Source: Ischnura elegans (taxonomy: Eukaryota > Arthropoda > Insecta > Odonata > Coenagrionidae). Taken from it: DNA of 64,000 nucleotides. The notes under the pieces were generated by a model. That model saw only the letters and a list, made by a program, of their open reading frames with translations, was not told where the DNA came from and ran no database searches. The stretch covers positions 78,095,992-78,159,991 of the forward strand of contig NC_060253.1 of NCBI RefSeq assembly GCF_921293095.1, given 5' to 3'. A program made the translations under genes and the position numbers. This document shows positions 44,431 to 57,580 of the stretch, piece by piece (the stretch's first letter is position 1; each line of letters begins with the position of its first letter).

Positions 44431-47400
44431 ATCCCTTGCTGGGTTCCAGTTCAGCCTACACGCCATGGAAGGAGTGCCTTACGAGCCAGCCTATAGACGT
44501 CTAGACGGCGCGGCGCATAGCCGTGGATTGAGTGGACCAGCATCCCCAAGATGACGAAAGGAGCGGAGGGGATCGTCGCGGATTCTGCGCAAGGCGATTC
44601 TTTTCTTCTTCGAGAGGGTGTTATTGTAGGGGAGGGTAAGTGATGGGAAGAAGTGGGGGAGGGGCGCCAAGAGGAGGGGGTGTGGAGTGATGGGGGAGAG
44701 TGTGACGCGAAGCTAGAAGAGGGAAGACAAAATGGAGGACTGGAGACCACGTAATGGCGTCTCGGAGGAAAAGCGGGTGAGTTACGCAAATCGAAAAAAT
44801 AAAATTATTATAATTATCATTAAAATAAAGTTACAAGTCGAAAATTCGGTCGGATGGTAACATAGATTGGTAACAAGTTTACCCAAACAATTACATATTA
44901 AAAGTAATTGGTTATTTAAGTTTATATTGAGAAATGAACTCCGTTTGACGTTAACATACGACTTAATCCCCTGACTTACAAGTGGTATATTACACCGGTA
45001 CAAAATGGCAGTTTTTGTTTTACCAGGGTACAGATAAATAAAGCAAATGCATGCGTTAGGCCAATTTAATTATTCAATGCGCAATGACACCTATATCAAC
45101 AAGCTAATCCGTAAGCAGATTTAATAGGCGGTTTAAGGATACAGGGTTAAACAGTAAGACAACATTAAAAAAATATAGTGAGGGTTGCGAGAGTTCGACA
45201 ACCTGCCTGCGGTCTGGCATTTATTTATTTTCGTTTTTATTTAAATTTCGTCCGTACACAACGAAAAATGCATAATTTTTTCAATAAGACAACACCTTAC
45301 GAGGGGTGATAGTCAACACGCGCCGTTTTCCTTGGCGATAAAATTTCACAATAACTGCAACATACCTTTTATTTATTGCTTACACGAGTTAGTGAAAAGT
45401 TCGCTTTTTAAATACCTAGTGCCCACTGGGCACACAACGTTACGCCATTTGCTCCACTTCAGCTGTAATTTAGGGGAGTAAGGTATTATATTAAACGTCA
45501 ATAATAAGTTAATATATGTAACATCGATGTGGACTTCCAGAAAACGGCTTTGAAAAGACTGAATGTTGACAGCAGGATGCTCAAAGTAGGTAAATTTTCT
45601 TTAGCTTTTCTCTCAGATTTTACCAAGTTAATGTGTGTCATTTTGTGTGAGTATGTGTTAAGGTCGAATTTTTTTACGATCGATATATGCGAAAAAATGC
45701 TATCCGTTTTTAGTAGGCGCAGACTCGAAAGAATTTTCAGCACTAAGTAAGTTCGCCAGAAGAGCATATTAGATTTATTTGACCACATAATGTCTGTCAT
45801 GCTTCTCCATCGATTTTATTGGAATCAAGCGTTATGTGATTGAATTGGATACTAAGGCATAATTTTTTGATATTCATTCAAGACATTGATATTACTAGAA
45901 ACTGCAGCAATCTAACCAAACCAATAGTCAGTAAAGAGCTTAATTTACTAAAACGTGGTGGTTTGAAAATATTACCTTGAATGATGTATAATTAATTCCC
46001 TATACACCCACCCTTGGTTAAATGTTTCAATCATCTCACTCTACGATAAAAGCTTTTATCTTGCATGCACTAAAAATTTATTGCCGAATGTAAAGTCTTT
46101 GATTGGCTTTATTTGGTCCGAGAATTTAAAAAAATAGCGCTGCTGCGACACTAAGCTACCACTCTAACAGCAGCCATTGCTATCTCAACAACGTGTGGGA
46201 ACTTTGTACATCATATTTAATCGGTAAAAATCATTGATTTGTTTTGATAGTTTTGCAATGATAAATGTTTGAAATGGGTTTCAGATTTGACAATCACATG
46301 ATAAACAATTTCGGACATTTGAATCATGCATCATTTCTTGTAAAATTACGCTGAAAAGCAAAATAAAAGAAAAATAAAATTAATTACGTCCTCTACTTCA
46401 TCTCACGCCCAGATCCAGGAAACATGTTAAAGTGAACTAAAATAGGCACTCAATACACTTAGTTTCTGAGAAAAAATATTCAATCACCAAATGGGCTAAT
46501 CTTTCAAAATATCTTTTGTAAAACATTGCCTCTGCCAATAGCAATTATTGGACTCTTTCAATATTTTCCAAATATGAAAATTATTTTGATCTTTAGTAAC
46601 TATTCCTTTGGAAATTTGATTTCGAGGGGATAGATAATCTGATGCATATCCAATGGGCTCATAACTCATTTCCGATCGAGTAGAAAGACGCATCCGATCT
46701 TAAAGACTCTTCATTACCTTGACAGATCGTCGCGAACCCTTAAAAGTGGTGAATGATAAGTATTAATGCGGGAGGGATAACCGATCGAATCCCTTCTTTT
46801 GGCGTGAAGAATCTGAAGGAAATTAATCATCATAATTATCGCTTCAAGAAAATCTCTCCTTTTGAAGAAACCCTGGGAAAGACTTCAAAAAGTATTATTA
46901 ATCATCCTTAAGCTCCCAATTTTGACCTCTTATTACCTAAAAAATAAACGGGAAAGGAAAGAGAAGGGAAAACGAAGAAAGTTCCCGAATGGTAGAAAAA
47001 AAAAGAGTCCAAGAGAAAAAGAAACTGAGGGACTTGGACGGAATTAAGTTGCTGGGCCATTAGTTTTTCAAATTCATAATATCGACTACCTTTGAAAAGC
47101 TGACTTTTGCGATAAAATAAGGAAATGTCTTCGTGAAGAGATTGGGGTATTGGGGAGGGGTGTTGAGGGGGCAAGAGTGAGAGGCCATTCGAAGAATCAA
47201 TAAAGCATAGAATATATAATATTAAAAAAATGAGGTCGGAGAAGTCTCGAACCTCATTTCCTTTTAAAACCTTGCATAGAGATTCGAGGCAACGAAACTT
47301 CTTTCGAATAAAAAAAGAGCTTTCGGATTCCATAACTCATAACAAGGAAAGAAAATGACCTCCTTAAGGTGGAGGAAAAAGAAATATATGTATAAAACCT

Positions 47401-48246
47401 CGCTTTCGGAGTTCCTTTTGGCCAGCAGGGGGGCTGGACCGTAAAGAGAGACCCCAAGCCGAGTAAGTCCTGAGCCCGCACCCTGTCCCAGCCGTTGTCT
47501 GCTAGGATTCGATCGTGCCGCACTACAGTGCTGTCGAGACATTCGCGATGTTTTAGTAAGATTCTGAAACATTTGTTGAGGTGTTATGGGAGCTGATTTT
47601 AAGCAATTTCTCCTGTAAAAATTGAGGTACGTTTCCTTACCATTGGCATCGCAAACATAGCATCAGAATCAAATAGGAAATTAACCAGAAAAGGTAAAAA
47701 AAAGTCGTATAATGAGAATAAATAACGTAATTCAACTTTTATGCCACAAAAACAAATTTGCGCAGTTCTATTTCTGCCGAAATGTTTAGTGATGTGTATC
47801 ATATTCAGATATTATACTGAAATTGAGAATATTTTTCTCTTTTATTGGTGAATGAAATGCGATTTTCCACTTTGTAGTATTTACTCACCTGTAAATGATG
47901 GAGCAGTTACACCAAATTGATATAAACACACTAACATAAAATTTTCTTAATTGAGAGTGCATATTTTATTAATATTATTATATGAAGAGGTCTGAAAATA
48001 CCTCCTGGTAAAAAGCTAAAAAAGTATGTATTTTGTTTTAATGCGATTATTCAATTGGCCTGGCAGCGTAACGTTACTTAGCCTGAATGACTGCTTTTAA
48101 TGGTTTAAAATGGTTTAAGCACTTACCGGAGAAGATCTCATTTAATTATTTAGTGTCACTACTATGCGCCGTTTCCAATGACTATACAAAATGTACCTTA
48201 TAAAAATATTTAAGTCGCCTAAGGTCTGCAATATAAAAGGTTAAGG
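44431..48246. other. Non-coding stretch, no supported gene
   Basis: Frames at 44451-44789, 45498-45800 and 46908-47333 are open but carry no recognisable motif. The one at 45498 is open on both strands. No exon or RNA gene is supported. Confidence 0.4.
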
Positions 48247-48325
48247 AGATGGGGGCAAAAATGCTTAAAATAGTCACACCTACCTCCTCCTCTAGTAATG
48301 CAAATTTATCCTGAAACAACCTCGA
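48247..48325 (+). repeat. Dispersed repeat fragment (partner 33967-34035)
   Basis: See the partner for shared words. The similarity ends near GAAACAACCTCG. Confidence 0.5.
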
Positions 48326-49198
48326 TTGAAAAAAACCAGAAAAATAATGGGGACCACCTCAAGGCGCCGAGAGCCCACTTAATTTTTTCCCTACCGCGCA
48401 TTAATTCATAGCCATAGCCTCTATAACCAATAATCCACACTCCCCCTCCCATACCCTCAGACGACTAACGTTCTTTTAAGTCTCCCGTATAAAAGAAGGC
48501 TTTTAATTTCCTGATCCCGGCCCGTTTTCATCACCTTTTACTTAAGAAAGCTATTAACGGCAAAGTTCCTTCCAGAGCTGCATATTTTCCCAGCCCGAGA
48601 AAAATATAGGAGTAGGTAAAAAAAATACGATGAGGCCGCGTTATGAAGATAAGGTCTTCACTTCTCCGAGTACACAAAGGCGGTAATGGCTTCGGTGGCT
48701 ATCCGGCACTTAAAAATTTAAGCCATTAAAAAACAGTGGTTTATGGAATACCAAAATATTCAATACATTGATGTGAGAAGTACAGTAATCCAATAGCCAT
48801 TGAAAATTTTCTCATTTAAATGTCATAAATAATGATAATTTATGAGCATACTGCAAAAAAAAGATTAATCGCTAATTCAAATGCCATGAGAGAAAAAAGC
48901 TAGTGGAATGAAATGAAAATAAGCAAGCAAAGACGAAGCTGCAATAACTAGCGAACACCAATGGGCATACAGAACATAGTAAATTTGTATTACATTCATA
49001 AATACAGCATTGAATATAACGGAATACATTTTCTATGAAACGTTTTAAAGTTTCCAAATAAGATTTAGCGAAAAATATGCGCTAGGCATGCATAAAAAAT
49101 GTCAAGATAGGGATAGAAAAAGGAACTGATGAAAATACCGGCCTCGGTAACAATAAGGTAGAGCTGGGATGCAAGAATGATGTCGAAGAAATTCATTA

Positions 49199-49513
49199 TC
49201 ACTGGTCAGCAATCCTAAGATTGGTTTGACGCAGCTCTCCACTCAATTCTACCAGCTAATCTTTTTACACCTACGTTTGTCTTCTATTTCGCATCCTTCT
49301 TTGCTTGTTGCATTTTTTTGTTCGAGGTTTTCCTTTTCCGTTCTTTCCGCACTTGTCCCTCGACGATTGTCTTCATCAGGCCATCATGTCTCAAGATGTG
49401 GCCTATAAGGTTGTTCCGTCTTCAGTTCTAAAGGTTTTCATGAGGCTTCTCTTCCCTTCTCTTACTCTTCTTAAGTCTTCCCCATTATTATCTCGGTTGA
49501 TCCACAGTTAGAA
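49199..49513 (-). mobile_element. RTE-like LINE 3' fragment, minus strand
   Basis: Reverse complement of about 13290-13615 of the LINE: TCACTGGTCAGCAATCCTA, GACGCAGCTCTCCACTCA, CAGGCCATCATGTCTCAAGA and GGTTTTCATGAGGCTTCTCT. The encoded C-terminal part (LMKT..R..N.IGHILRHDGLM) is broken by indels. Confidence 0.82.
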
Positions 49514-49562
49514 TAATATTTAAATGTCATTAAATTTCTTTATACCATACATCAATTCATAG

Positions 49563-49680
49563 AATATTTTGGAATTCATAAATGTTTATGCATCAATGGA
49601 AGGAATAATATATATGCCGGAAATAAAAATTAATTGAAATTTTAATAATTGAGCGGAACCACCTCAGTCTTCATTTGCAA
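49563..49680 (+). repeat. Direct repeat, copy 1
   Basis: Partner at 49935-50050, same orientation. Both contain GAATATTTTGG, TGCATC.ATGG.AGGAATAAT, TTAATTGAAATTTT and ATAATTGAG.GG.ACCACCTCA. Confidence 0.7.
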
Positions 49681-49934
49681 TACACCTTAACACCAAGTAA
49701 TTGTATGGACAAACACAAAATACATGTCCATTTAGAATTTGCAGTAATTAGTCAGCATAATATTTCCATACAATTAATACCAAGTACTGTTTGGTACTAA
49801 GAAATTATGAAGTTGATGCGTAGTTTTCCGCGGCGTTGTCTAGACCCAGAAACATGGAGACATCACTAAGAAATTAATTTTATAATAATAATATCTAAGA
49901 ATAATTGTACTCTTGCTTGCCTTGCATCCAGGCA

Positions 49935-50050
49935 ATGAATATTTTGGCCTTCAGAAATCTCAATGCATCGATGGGAGGAATAATTATTGCGCTAGTTATA
50001 TAAATTAATTGAAATTTTCATAATTGAGTGGCACCACCTCAATCTGCATG
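49935..50050 (+). repeat. Direct repeat, copy 2
   Basis: Partner of 49563-49680, about 370 bp downstream. Confidence 0.7.
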
Positions 50051-52887
50051 TGCGTAGCTAAAAACTCTTCCACGTGTTCGCGTAAATTCAACTCCCGTCG
50101 TTTTTCCTTTCCTCGCATTTCTCAGACCTCTCTAAGCCCCACCCCCACTCTCCCTCTATTCCTCCGCTACCGGGCAGCAGCCAAGCCCTTTCATCTTCTC
50201 TTTTCTCTGGTCCACCACCATCTCCAACCCCAAAAAAACCCACCCCCGCTTCCCGACATATCAAGAAAAAGCTCGCCCGCCATCCATTTCTCCATCCCCT
50301 CGACCCAACCCACCCTCCATCATTTTTAATGACCGAAAACCACCTAGGCACTCACTCCCCGGGAAGAGACATATATTTTTTATTCAAGAGAAAAGAAGCT
50401 GAGAAAGAGAGACCCTCTGAACTGAATAAGTAGAAAAATCTTCTTAAAGACCGAGGGCGGGGGGGATGTATTATGGGAGAGGGATGAGGAGAGTAAGTTA
50501 GGGGTGGAGAAGCGGATGGAGATGGTTTCAGGTAGCATTGGTAAGGTGTGGACATTTGCCACTTTCTTCCTGGGGAAGTAACAACTCTTTTTATCTATAC
50601 AAGTTTTTCGTGTTAGTATCGTAATTATCGGCTTTCAAAAGAAGTCAAAAATTAACTAGCGTCGGAAAAACCACATTTTAGCAACAGTTTCTCTTGATAT
50701 TTTGTTCACGAAAGCTAGGCGTTATTAACTTAGTGCATATTATGATTTCAGGGGAGAAGTGCGAAGTGGTTGACCATGTATACCGGCAGCGATACGCTCG
50801 AGTGGCCTCAAAAGGCTAGTTACCCCTTTAAAAAGTGAGATGAAACATAAAGATGAGCAATTTTAATTACTTAAACAGACGTATGCAATGTAAAATTTAA
50901 AGTATCACTGTTTAAAGCTCTTCGAATGTCTGCGAAAACACATATCCAATATCGTATTCTTGTCTGCCCTACAAGCTGACAGTCTTTCAACACGAATAAA
51001 TTTCTTATTTTTTTGTGACAATGAGCCATGGGAGCTGGAAGGAAGAAGATCTTGAACGTAAAGAACACTCGCTCGCAAGGTACTCGATCAGCGCCAATGC
51101 ACGTATTATACAGGTACATGCCCTGGGGCCTTTCCGGGTCTGGTTTCCCGGGGGAAATTCCCGCGCGTCCTGGTCAGTCCGCCTCTAAATGGTTTTGCAA
51201 ATTTCATAAATAAAGTAAATGATTTTTCTGGAGTGTTGGTCTTACGAATATGCTACATTTATGAAAATTAAAAATTCATATTAAAAAAACTAATTATGTA
51301 CTAAATAAGAGGTCATGAAAATGAAGAAAAAAACTCATTTTATTTTTTAAATATCTTGAAATAGAAGGAAAATGAAACGGTTAATTCATCGGCAAACAAT
51401 TGAGTTTTACAAAGAAGGAAGAATGGCCAATAAAGTTGATAAAAGCTGAAAATATTTCAGCGCAACCAGGGGTCGACACAGATTGCCTTGTTTTGATGCT
51501 GAAATGTCCCTAGCTTAACCAGTAGATCTTGCTACAGGTGATTGAACGATCTACGACCGTATAACAGTTGAAAGAAAATTCCCCAAGGCCGTATTCTCTG
51601 CCTGGCAAAAAGGTAGTGGATTGGTAAGTTATAAGGATGACAATGGGGTGATACACAAAATTGAGCTGAAACAATGAAACAAACAATCGCGTAAGCTCAC
51701 TCACTCGCCTAGCAGATTTGCTCCAAGGAACAAATTTCCGCGTAGGTCTCAATCAGACACACACTCAGGTTTGCGAAGCTTCCGCTTCCGCCAGTGACCC
51801 ACTCACATCAAATAAATATACAAAATATATAAAACTAGGAAAATCACGCTCACACTCATGCACCTCGCGGATTTGATCCAAGGATCTCTCAAGTAGATCT
51901 TGCGTATCTTTATCAGCCATTTTTCAAATCTCCATCCCACCGAAGTGATTGTCAATCCTGTGCGCTACCTCTCCAATTGCTTTCTCTTCTGCTAGAATAC
52001 ATATCATGTGCAAAGGTGCCTTTACACGTCCCGCGTGAAAGTCCCAACGCGAACGAATTTTTTTTCTTCATATTTTTATGCTTTATACGCTTACATTTTT
52101 ACGCATTAAATTGCCTCGTTTCTATTTTTACCACATGTTTTTAATTACTAAATGTTTCGATGTCTCAGTTATTGTGTAAAACTGTGAGAAATATGACGTA
52201 CATAAGTAGTATAATCACATGCAAAGAAAAGGTTCCTAACTGAAAGGAAACTTTATGGAGCCACCCTGATAGGAACTATGGATAATGAGGAAAAAAAGAC
52301 TTCGGCAAATGTTTCTCGAAAACTTTCAAAAATGAAGCGAAGGTTAGGACACTATATTTATCAAAGACATGAAGTTTGAATATAATTATCCAGCGATAGT
52401 CCGAGTGAAAATGAAAAAAGAGGCAGTACGCGCTTCGAGCAGAAAATGAAGAGGAATAACCTTGAGCTTCTGCTAAAAGTTTGCATAATATTTTTCATGT
52501 TCTCTGTTTGATTGATTAATTGAACGCTGTAACACATAGGTGGTATAGAACTTGACTTTTGTATCGGGTATCAGATCGGGTATTTAAAAGGTGGAGACTT
52601 CTAAAAAATTTGTTGCGCATCTGTGCACATTAAATATCAGAAAGAAAATCTGGACACCTTTTGAATGATTGCAAGTAGATTGATTCTACATCATCTCTAT
52701 TCTTTGCGTTTTGCATGGAACATGTCCCAGTTTAATGTCAATTTACATCAAAGCAAAAATTTAGTGGAAAAATATAATAAATTAAAACAGTTAAGCCACC
52801 AAAAACGAATGAATAAAGGTATGAAAAATGAATCTGGCCGTTTGTATCTACTGACTGAGTTAACCACACTCGCTACGAAATAAGATG
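50051..52887. other. Non-coding stretch, no supported gene
   Basis: Begins with a C-rich then G-rich block (50090-50540) whose overlapping frames on both strands are compositional. The rest is AT-rich without supported features. Confidence 0.4.
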
Positions 52888-52888
52888 C

Positions 52889-52985
52889 TACCTTGAAGAT
52901 GATGTAGTAACATCGAAACCTAGGTAGGAATAAAATTTATAATCGTGGAAAATTGCTAGTGCTTATTTCAATATTGGTGGGAGAA
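52889..52985 (+). repeat. Dispersed repeat with hammerhead-like hairpin (partner 22448-22556)
   Basis: CTACCT, then TTGAAGA (52893-52899), one unpaired base, stem GATGT/ACATC (52901-52905 with 52910-52914), GAAAC (52915-52919), then AGGTAG pairing back with CTACCT. A conserved tail ATTGCTAGTGCTTATTTCAA follows. The partner at 22448 has lost the stem pairing. Confidence 0.6.
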
Positions 52986-52999
52986 TCAATCAGTAGACT

Positions 53000-53825
53000 C
53001 TATTTGCCTATTTTTTCGAATTAAGAGAAAAAAATATGGAAATACCTTAATTTCACTGCTGGAACTTTAATTACAATTATGAACGCAGTCAATACGGAAG
53101 ATTGAACGTGCTGAATTTCGCTTGATGTAGGAGCGTAAAAACCAGGAAACGGGGAGTGCTTGAACTCCTCGTTCGGCGCTAATAATACGGCGCTTGCGGG
53201 CACTCGATTACGTACAACTTTGAAGTGTGTGTGGTGAAGGAGTCGACGCTAGTCCTGCTTCTGTGGTTACCAGTCGGTGATCGTCGAGACGGGGTTGAAT
53301 GAAGAAGGAGGAGGCAGTGACGAGGGGGTTGTTGCAGAAGGGGGTTGGAAAGGGCATGCAGGGGCGGAGGGAGAAGGGAGCAAGAGATCCAGGGGGGAAG
53401 AGGATGGGCGTTTCGGGGGAGTGAGTTAGGATATGCATAAAGATTCCTCTCATTTTTTCCCCAGCATCCGTACGCCCCCGATCTCCGTGCAAGAATAACA
53501 TCCAATTAAAATTCGAACGGCAGTTTGATTTTTCCCTTCCCCGCCCCCTTACCTCGACGCCTCCTGCAAACAAGAACACCTCTCTCACAAGTTAGGGATG
53601 CCAACTTCGGGAATTGCCAACCGAGGAATCGAAATAGCATTGCTTCCTGTTTAACACGAGGCATTTCTGTATAGATACTAAGGTGCAGTGAAGAAAGCAT
53701 TAAATAAAAGAGCAAATATCTGCAACGATATTTTAATGAGGAATGAACGCAGGCTTTACCGGAGTATTGTACCGTGGAATGTTACTTGGGATTTCCACCA
53801 CGTCAGGTTTTCTGTCACGGTCGAA
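53000..53825. other. Non-coding stretch, no supported gene
   Basis: Contains a G-rich block at 53320-53420. Minus-strand frames 53179-53588 are Pro/Ser/Leu-rich and compositional. Confidence 0.4.
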
Positions 53826-53857
53826 GTTTCGACGAACGAGTCGTCCTTTATCATCAG
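53826..53857 (-). other. Hammerhead-like core cassette
   Basis: Minus strand: CTGATGA (53857-53851), TAAAG, stem GACGA/TCGTC with loop CTCGT, then GAAAC (53830-53826). Weak outer pairing exists between the TTTTCGGCCGTG-side and the CACGG..AGAAAAC-side. The extra TAAAG before the stem departs from the hammerhead consensus. Confidence 0.4.
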
Positions 53858-53885
53858 GGCACGGCCGAAAATACGCATGCTCTGA

Positions 53886-56800
53886 TAACGATGGACGACT
53901 AGTTAATCGTAATCGTAACCGAAAAACCTTCCACGATATTTCAATGCATGAATACGTGGAGGAGAAATAGCCCTTTTATTTATTTTGACACGCTGGATTT
54001 CGTAAATTATTGAATCGATTAGATCGTACGAAGGAAAAGGTCTCGTCGCTCAATAATTTGCAATCACGCGACGAAATTTTAGTTTATATAAAAAACCTTT
54101 AAACGGTTCATATTTAAAAAAATTAAATAATTAAAGATAACATAGCATTAATTATAGTCTAACCTGATCATATATCGCATCCAAAAATAGGCCAAAGCTT
54201 AAGCTAATGCAAACCCGCTACCACCCGTTACTATGAAGATAAATGTAGCCGTTTTTATATTTTAAAAGTTATTACTGATAGCTAATAATATTATTATATT
54301 GCATTTAAAATTTCCTCAAAGGGCACAGAATACGCCCTAACAAAGATGAATGCAAATGATATCTGATACAAAAAGTACAAGCTAGGAGTATACTTACGCG
54401 TAGGTAATTTCCAAGTTAACATTGAAAGGCATTGAAGAAACTCCGCCATTTCAAATTGAACCCACTTACTAATTGGTCAAAAATATGCATTGAGTACACT
54501 ATCGGACCTTACTTTGAAATGAAAAATTCCATCAAGTTAGCCTCGAGATAGTGATGAGGGCATAAGAAGTTTACTCTTCTTTCAAGATAGTAAAATTCCC
54601 ACTCCTTCCACATTAAATCCCGAAACCATAAGCTCTATAGGTCAGATTTTTAAGTAGCCGGTTCAAAACCTGACTGGTGATAAAACGGTGGACGAATTCG
54701 TTAAAAAAAGTTATCTTATCTTGATGCGCAAGGAGTGCAATGGAATGCCTCCAGCGCCGACAGATTTTCAAAAATTCCAGAGCAATGAGGGTTGGTAAAC
54801 CTACTTCACCTAGAAAGATTGGGGGAGAAGCTGTCTTGGCACTACATGGCCCAACTTGACTCCGTCACCCTTGCAGTTCTTAATTCAGCTCGAAGGAGAG
54901 GCGAGCTGAAGGAAATAAAACAGAGGTGGATGAACAGAAAGACCGCCTTGGAATGGATCGACACGAGTGTAATAATTGTCCTCCGCATGCATTCGTAATC
55001 GGATACGGTAATCCCGCAATTCCCCGCTCATTTCCTCTTTATTCATTCATTCGACTCTACTGCTCGACGCCAGGTCGTTGTTTCATTAGCATGGCGGATT
55101 AAAAGGGGGAAGCGGATCGACTTCCTCAGTTTTTTTCCTTTTCTTTTTCGTGTTCCGGGGTACGTTCCGTGGACGTGTGATGAATTTTATGCGGTGGGAT
55201 GAAAAAAAGTGAAAATTAAGACGAGGGTCCTTCAAGACACCGAAAGGACCTCTTGGCCCGCACTCGACGAACTTGTAATTGCGAAAAAGGGTGGGGAGGC
55301 CTCATTAAAGTCGTGTCGGATCTTGCCATCAGGAGAAAAAAAATACGAAGGAAAAATTTTCAGCTGGAAAGAGATTTAAAAAAGTCAGATCCTCTCAGAA
55401 AAGCCTACTGGAGCGCTGTTCTGAATTTTAATTTTTCTTTAATTCCATCATAGTCGTTAAGGGCAATCTCGTGGCTACGGTGTTACCTTCGTATAATCAA
55501 TTAGATAACAGCTGCATGAGGCTTGTCTTCGTGCATCTATGTGCAGGATTTGAAGGTTAAATAATAATTATAATCGAATGGATTTGTGGAAAAATCGTGG
55601 GCCGAAATAATTTCATTGGGCAAATGTCTTATGGCCAGCTGCTGATTATATCCAACGTACAGATCCAGGGTAATCTTAAAATAAACTTATATGGGCAATA
55701 TATATTTTTTTGTAAAATGAAATTAAGTATTTCTGGCAATCTCAATAAGTTTTTCACCCAGTATATTTGCCGGACAACCGTGCTTGAGAAGTGCAACAAC
55801 CAAGAGGTAGTGTAGAGAACACTCTAGCTTAGCAATGTCCGTAATAAGTACAAATTATTCCTTGGTCCCTGTCTTCGTGAATCACAAAGAGTAGAATGAT
55901 ATTTGAAATCAGCTGCAAATTTTTTAGAGAAATCAGATGAAGCCTAATGAAAGATAAAATCTAAATACCAGAGTGGTGGCTTTATTAAGCCCAGTGCACA
56001 TGAAATTAGATGTAATCATTCGATTACTCTGCATTAGCATTAATCTCATTTACCATTACTCGACTCAACTTCTATGAATATTTCTCGTTGTATAAGCAGG
56101 AAAAAATGGACCAAAATTTTTTAAATATTGAATAGATAATGTATAATTTATATTAAACAAAAATACCACTAATAAAGGTATTAAAAGGGAAAAACATCAA
56201 ACATTTGGGCATTGCGATTGTTTTTTAGATCCTTTTCAATATGTCTTATTATGACACTCCTCACACCTTATCAAGCTGGGAAGTGCTTACTTGTACGCAC
56301 CTTTACATCATAACTGAGTAGTTTGTACTGACTGTATGTCTATCAGTTTATTTGAAAAAAGTTTAAGCTGGCACAAATCCTATAAAACCCCAGAAGGACG
56401 CGTCCTCCAGCAATTAGACCCACCGATAGGATTCCCATAGGTCATCACTTGAATTTTTTTCGCTCAAAATCCGACACCTTTTTAATGGCACAATTCGTTT
56501 AAAAAATGGAGATCCTCCACTCCCCTTCTTCAATACAGAGACCATAACTCTTCCAAAATCTTGGAATTAGAAATATTTACCGTTTACGTCATAATCCCCA
56601 TTAATTCTTTTCCTCGCTCCATGAGTAATCTCTGCAAACCAAGTTTTCCACTTAAGAACTTGGGGAGTTTTTATGCATAAGAAGATTAGAGGGTGGTGGT
56701 AGAAATCTGAATTCTTGAGAAGACGAAATGAAAGGCTCGCAAGGTATTCACTTGAGCAGCCGTACTTATTCTCATCGGTTTCACGGACCAAGGGATCGGG

Positions 56801-57465
56801 AAAAAAGCGAAAGAAGGATTCATTAATCTTAATCCTTGGAAGCTTTGGCCCTCAATGGCTTCCCTGCCTAATTGATGAGCTATCGTGCCTGTTTTGAAAA
56901 GTCTCAGGGATTTTAAATACTTTTTTTTCTTCCAAGGGATTTCGGAAATGAGAACAAAACAAATGAGCTATAACTCAAGCATTAAAGTCTTGGAAGTTAT
57001 CCGGCGAGTGGTTCTGGGCAAAGGGATATAACTTCAATTACAGACTTCTTGGAAAATACATCATTTTTCATTAATTTTTTTCAACCTTATCATTGACTCG
57101 GCAGGAATCTCTGCAAAATATATTCATCATAGATATCTCATTAACTCAAGTGGACAACGCATGGGAGAACGTCAATGATAATTCAAGACATGAAAAATGA
57201 TTATGACCGAATTATACCTTCAAAAATTAAATATTAAAAATTAATATGAACATACTAGTACAAATTAAAATTAAGCCTTAATTTTCGTATTCCCATCAAA
57301 ACCGACTACCAACAAAAGAAATGCAATTCATCACTGCAACAAAAAAGTATAAATATATTTTATACTGAATTCACTTCAATAGGTATCTCAACCAACGAAT
57401 TTGAGAATTTTCCAAATGGTTGTAATTACAATTAAGAAGGATTTGGTGCTTTCCCGGCGAATGCT
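53886..57465. other. Non-coding stretch, no supported gene
   Basis: Frames at 54792-54998, 55253-55453 and 55597-55815 are unrecognised. No bounded repeat was confirmed. Confidence 0.4.
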
Positions 57466-57580
57466 GTTGATGAAATATTCACGGGAATTCGCCCTGAAGA
57501 CGATGGCAGAGAAGGCCATCGAAACGTTGGCAGCAATGACCATCATTACCCGGCTGATTTCCCGTGAAGATTTCATCAAA
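57466..57580 (+). repeat. Long-stem hairpin enclosing a hammerhead-like core
   Basis: Outer arms 57466-57493 and 57552-57580 pair over about 27 bp with few mismatches (TTCACGGGAA at 57478-57487 against TTCCCGTGAA at 57559-57568 is perfect). Between them lie CTGAAGA (57494-57500), an unpaired C, stem GATGGC/GCCATC (57502-57507 with 57515-57520) and GAAAC (57521-57525). This is stem I, core and stem II in the order of a type I hammerhead. The expected NUH triplet before the 3' arm reads CCC, so cleavage is doubtful. Confidence 0.65.

Noticed and set aside
45498..45800. 100-codon frame
   Set aside because: The opposite strand is open over the same bases and neither protein resembles a known family.
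51990..52070. Third TTAA-type MITE, from GGTGCCTTTACACG
   Set aside because: Only one end is visible. I found no inverse partner and no TTAA flank.
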